From contig DLXW01000214.1 in NCBI GenBank assembly GCA_003448685.1, forward strand, positions 1 through 16,137: DNA of 16,137 nucleotides. The letters run 5' to 3'. The position numbers and the translations under genes were made by a program. Position 1 is the stretch's first letter, and the number at the start of each line of letters is the position of its first letter. The DNA is from Cyanothece sp. UBA12306 (lineage in GTDB: Bacteria > Cyanobacteriota > Cyanobacteriia > Cyanobacteriales > Microcystaceae). Below, piece after piece: positions 14,767 to 16,137 of this stretch. The notes under the pieces were generated by a model. The model was not told the DNA's origin. It saw only the letters and a program-made list of their open reading frames with translations, and did no database searches.

Positions 14767-15753
14767 TTAACTGAAATAAAAATTAATAGCAAAACAGAGT
14801 AAAAGTATTAATTGTGTGGCTAGAATCAGCAGATAAATTGCTATTTTAGGACGTAAAGTTATAAAAAGTAGGGCAATAGTTTTGAGATCAATTAAAGAAC
14901 TCAATAACAGAAAAGCTAAATTAGAGCCATAAATAAAAGTAGAATTGAGGGGATTAATAAAATAGGGATTCCACAAAGAACCGACGGACAAGACAGAAGC
15001 AAAAACCGACATGACAAGGATTTGAGTTACAGGGGTCTGTCCCCATTGTAATAATTGTTCTTCGGGTAAAAACGCTTGAATAGTAGCAGCAATACCACAT
15101 CCCACTATCAGAATACTTCCGAGTTCAAGAAACTCTCGAATAAGATTATCAGCAAATAAATAGAGTCGTCTTGGCAAACTTTTAGGAAGGGTTAGTGCAT
15201 CTTGATACTCATAGATTAAGCTACCAGCTCGATGTAGGGGTTGAGAGGTTTCAGAGGCAAGTAAGAGGGTTCCCGATTGCAACAAGGTAGAATAGATCGC
15301 TAAAGGAGCTATATTTTCTGTCTCACTGGGGGGTTTATTAGGATAGGCGCTAAAAATTAGACCCATGATAACGCCAATGAGCCATGCTCCCAAAATCCGC
15401 AAAAACATTAGTCGAGGATGATTTGCCAAAATTGTCCAACTCATAGCAATGACAAAAGGGTTAATGGTGGGAGCCGCAATCAAAAAACTCACACAAACTG
15501 GAAGGGAAACTCCCTGTAGTAGCAACCTTCGCGTGACGGGAATATTGCCATATTGGCCTACGGGAAGAATCATGCCTAAACTACTGCCAAAAATCGCCCC
15601 TAAAATCCGATTACGGGGTAATTTAGTCACTATTTGATGTTCATCGACAAAGGCTAATAATCCACTCGAAACTATTATCCCCAATAAGAGAAATGGTAAC
15701 GATTGAATAACGTGACTAATAAAAAGGGTTAAGACGTAATTTAGTTGGGACAT
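14767..15753 (-). CDS. DUF318/ArsP-family membrane permease, variant motif
   Basis: A polytopic inner-membrane permease of 328 residues with about eight hydrophobic segments, matching the DUF318 (PF03773) family that includes ArsP organoarsenical exporters. Recognisable landmarks, numbered from this ATG, are the first helix into LLLGIIVSSGLLAFV (22-36), the TRRLL element (74-78), AAPTINPFVI (93-102), and the C-terminal SSLIDLKTIALL (285-296). At the site where relatives usually have a Cys-containing motif before IPVTRR, this protein has PVGQYGN (64-70). The second-half CSxxD-like motif is likewise replaced by VGSLWNPYF (257-265). Function as a metalloid exporter is therefore doubtful and the substrate unknown. 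I chose the ATG at 15753 because the first helix then sits at the usual distance; an in-frame GTG at 15765 would add four residues. It is convergent with the methyltransferase. Confidence 0.88.
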   Translation of the reverse strand: MSQLNYVLTLFISHVIQSLPFLLLGIIVSSGLLAFVDEHQIVTKLPRNRILGAIFGSSLGMILPVGQYGNIPVTRRLLLQGVSLPVCVSFLIAAPTINPFVIAMSWTILANHPRLMFLRILGAWLIGVIMGLIFSAYPNKPPSETENIAPLAIYSTLLQSGTLLLASETSQPLHRAGSLIYEYQDALTLPKSLPRRLYLFADNLIREFLELGSILIVGCGIAATIQAFLPEEQLLQWGQTPVTQILVMSVFASVLSVGSLWNPYFINPLNSTFIYGSNLAFLLLSSLIDLKTIALLFITLRPKIAIYLLILATQLILLLCFAINFYFS

Positions 15754-15782
15754 AATATATAGCACAAGTTAGCAGTAGAAAG

Positions 15783-15809
15783 CTTTGTTTACTTAGATTT
15801 GAAACAAAG
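15783..15809. promoter_or_regulatory. operator-like inverted repeat upstream of the permease
   Basis: CTTTGTTT (15783-15790) and AAACAAAG (15802-15809) are perfect 8-bp arms separated by 11 bases, 29 bases before the permease ATG. The arm centres are 19 bases apart, close to two helical turns, which suits a dimeric repressor; a leader hairpin is the alternative. Confidence 0.35.
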
Positions 15810-15912
15810 AGTCTGGCCTAAACATACTTCGACTGCTATCGTATCAGCAAAAGGGACAAATCCTAAGTTTTACCTGAGTTCGTTTTTTGGAGTACAGTTG
15901 ACCAGTTTGTCA

Positions 15913-15940
15913 TTAAAAATTAAAAATTAAAAATTAAAAA
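15913..15940. repeat. TTAAAAA heptamer tandem repeat
   Basis: Four exact copies of TTAAAAA in a row. Heptamer tracts of this sort are common in cyanobacterial spacers. Its sequence is complementary to the TAATTTTTAATT cores just downstream, so the two could pair. Confidence 0.9.
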
Positions 15941-15951
15941 AATAATTGAGC

Positions 15952-15981
15952 AGTAATTTTTAATTGAGTAATTTTTAATTA
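15952..15981. repeat. 15-bp tandem duplication
   Basis: AGTAATTTTTAATTG is followed directly by AGTAATTTTTAATTA, two 15-base units differing only in the last base. Confidence 0.85.
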
Positions 15982-15993
15982 AAGCGAACTGAT

Positions 15994-16021
15994 TTGACCT
16001 TTACATATTAAAATTTATTAG
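15994..16021 (+). promoter_or_regulatory. possible promoter reading out of the window
   Basis: TTGACC (15994-15999) and TATTAG (16016-16021) are spaced by 16 bases, a fair sigma-70-like match. A gene starting beyond 16137 would be its target, but none can be seen, and AT-rich DNA gives such matches readily. Confidence 0.25.
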
Positions 16022-16103
16022 AAAAATTGGGTATAAAACCTAGATTTTTAAAGCGAAAAGTTCTTGACGCGAGGCTTAAATCCTGGTCACAGAAACAACT
16101 TCT

Positions 16104-16132
16104 GTAGGGGCTTAATATTATTAAGCCCCTAC
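16104..16132. repeat. 29-bp GTAGGGGCTTAAT palindrome
   Basis: Perfect 13-bp arms, GTAGGGGCTTAAT (16104-16116) and its complement (16120-16132), around a 3-base loop. The GTAGGGGC...GCCCCTAC form is typical, from recollection, of dispersed cyanobacterial intergenic palindromes. It would make a very stable hairpin in RNA. Confidence 0.88.
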
Positions 16133-16137
16133 TGACT

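Larger units (their letters stand above)
15766..16137. other. 372-bp AT-rich repeat-bearing spacer at the window end
   Basis: No gene is visible. It holds a dyad near the permease start, heptamer and 15-mer tandem repeats, a poor promoter-like pair pointing out of the window, and a long palindrome at the right edge. Confidence 0.7.

Noticed and set aside
15449..15637. Plus-strand frame within the permease gene.
   Set aside because: It is antisense to conserved membrane segments and has no motif of its own.

Overview
The window looks like chromosomal DNA of a low-GC, probably unicellular cyanobacterium of the Crocosphaera/Cyanothece/Microcystis type. The grounds are four copies of the cyanobacterial HIP1 octamer, an AAA-like/WD40 fusion protein of a kind common in cyanobacteria, AT-rich spacers with heptamer repeats, and several palindromic interspersed repeats. 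The species assignment is inference; no rRNA or tRNA gene is present to anchor it.

Layout, left to right. 1-111: a polypyrimidine minisatellite of 9-bp units. 112-1869 (minus): a housekeeping run transcribed mazG, then lepB (signal peptidase I), then a small zinc-ribbon protein. 1972-5656 (minus): a surface-polysaccharide group made of a WcaL-like GT4 glycosyltransferase, a GT2 glycosyltransferase and a short alpha/beta-hydrolase-like protein spaced 22-23 bp apart, then a membrane-anchored polysaccharide deacetylase after a 271-bp spacer (2677-2947) in which I recognise nothing functional. 5802-9287 (minus): a 1161-residue AAA-like ATPase with one membrane segment and 14 WD40 repeats, enough for two seven-bladed propellers. 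9530-11050 (plus): an unrecognised membrane protein with a voltage-sensor-like hydrophobic region. 11187-13160 (plus): a bifunctional class II aldolase/short-chain dehydrogenase resembling RhaEW. 13199-13455: an orphan addiction-module antitoxin with what looks like a three-codon toxin remnant. 13525-14193: a SAM-dependent methyltransferase. 14194-14766: a gene-poor spacer holding two inverted repeats, one large and nested. 14767-15753 (minus): a DUF318/ArsP-like permease that lacks the usual cysteine motif. 15766-16137: a spacer with an operator-like palindrome, AT tandem repeats and a 29-bp interspersed palindrome.

The most informative observation is at the antitoxin. The last codons of the dehydrogenase gene, with downstream sequence, are repeated about 295 bp further on, immediately after an ATG that overlaps the antitoxin stop codon. 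The toxin frame is thereby cut to MNY and continues in frame into the duplicated dehydrogenase tail, DGGNELVI-stop. This reads as a scar of toxin loss by a duplication or recombination event. The second candidate for something undescribed is 14398-14544, a long imperfect palindrome with 14-bp perfect outer arms; its minus strand also carries a Cys-rich short reading frame. No complete new defence or biosynthetic system is visible.
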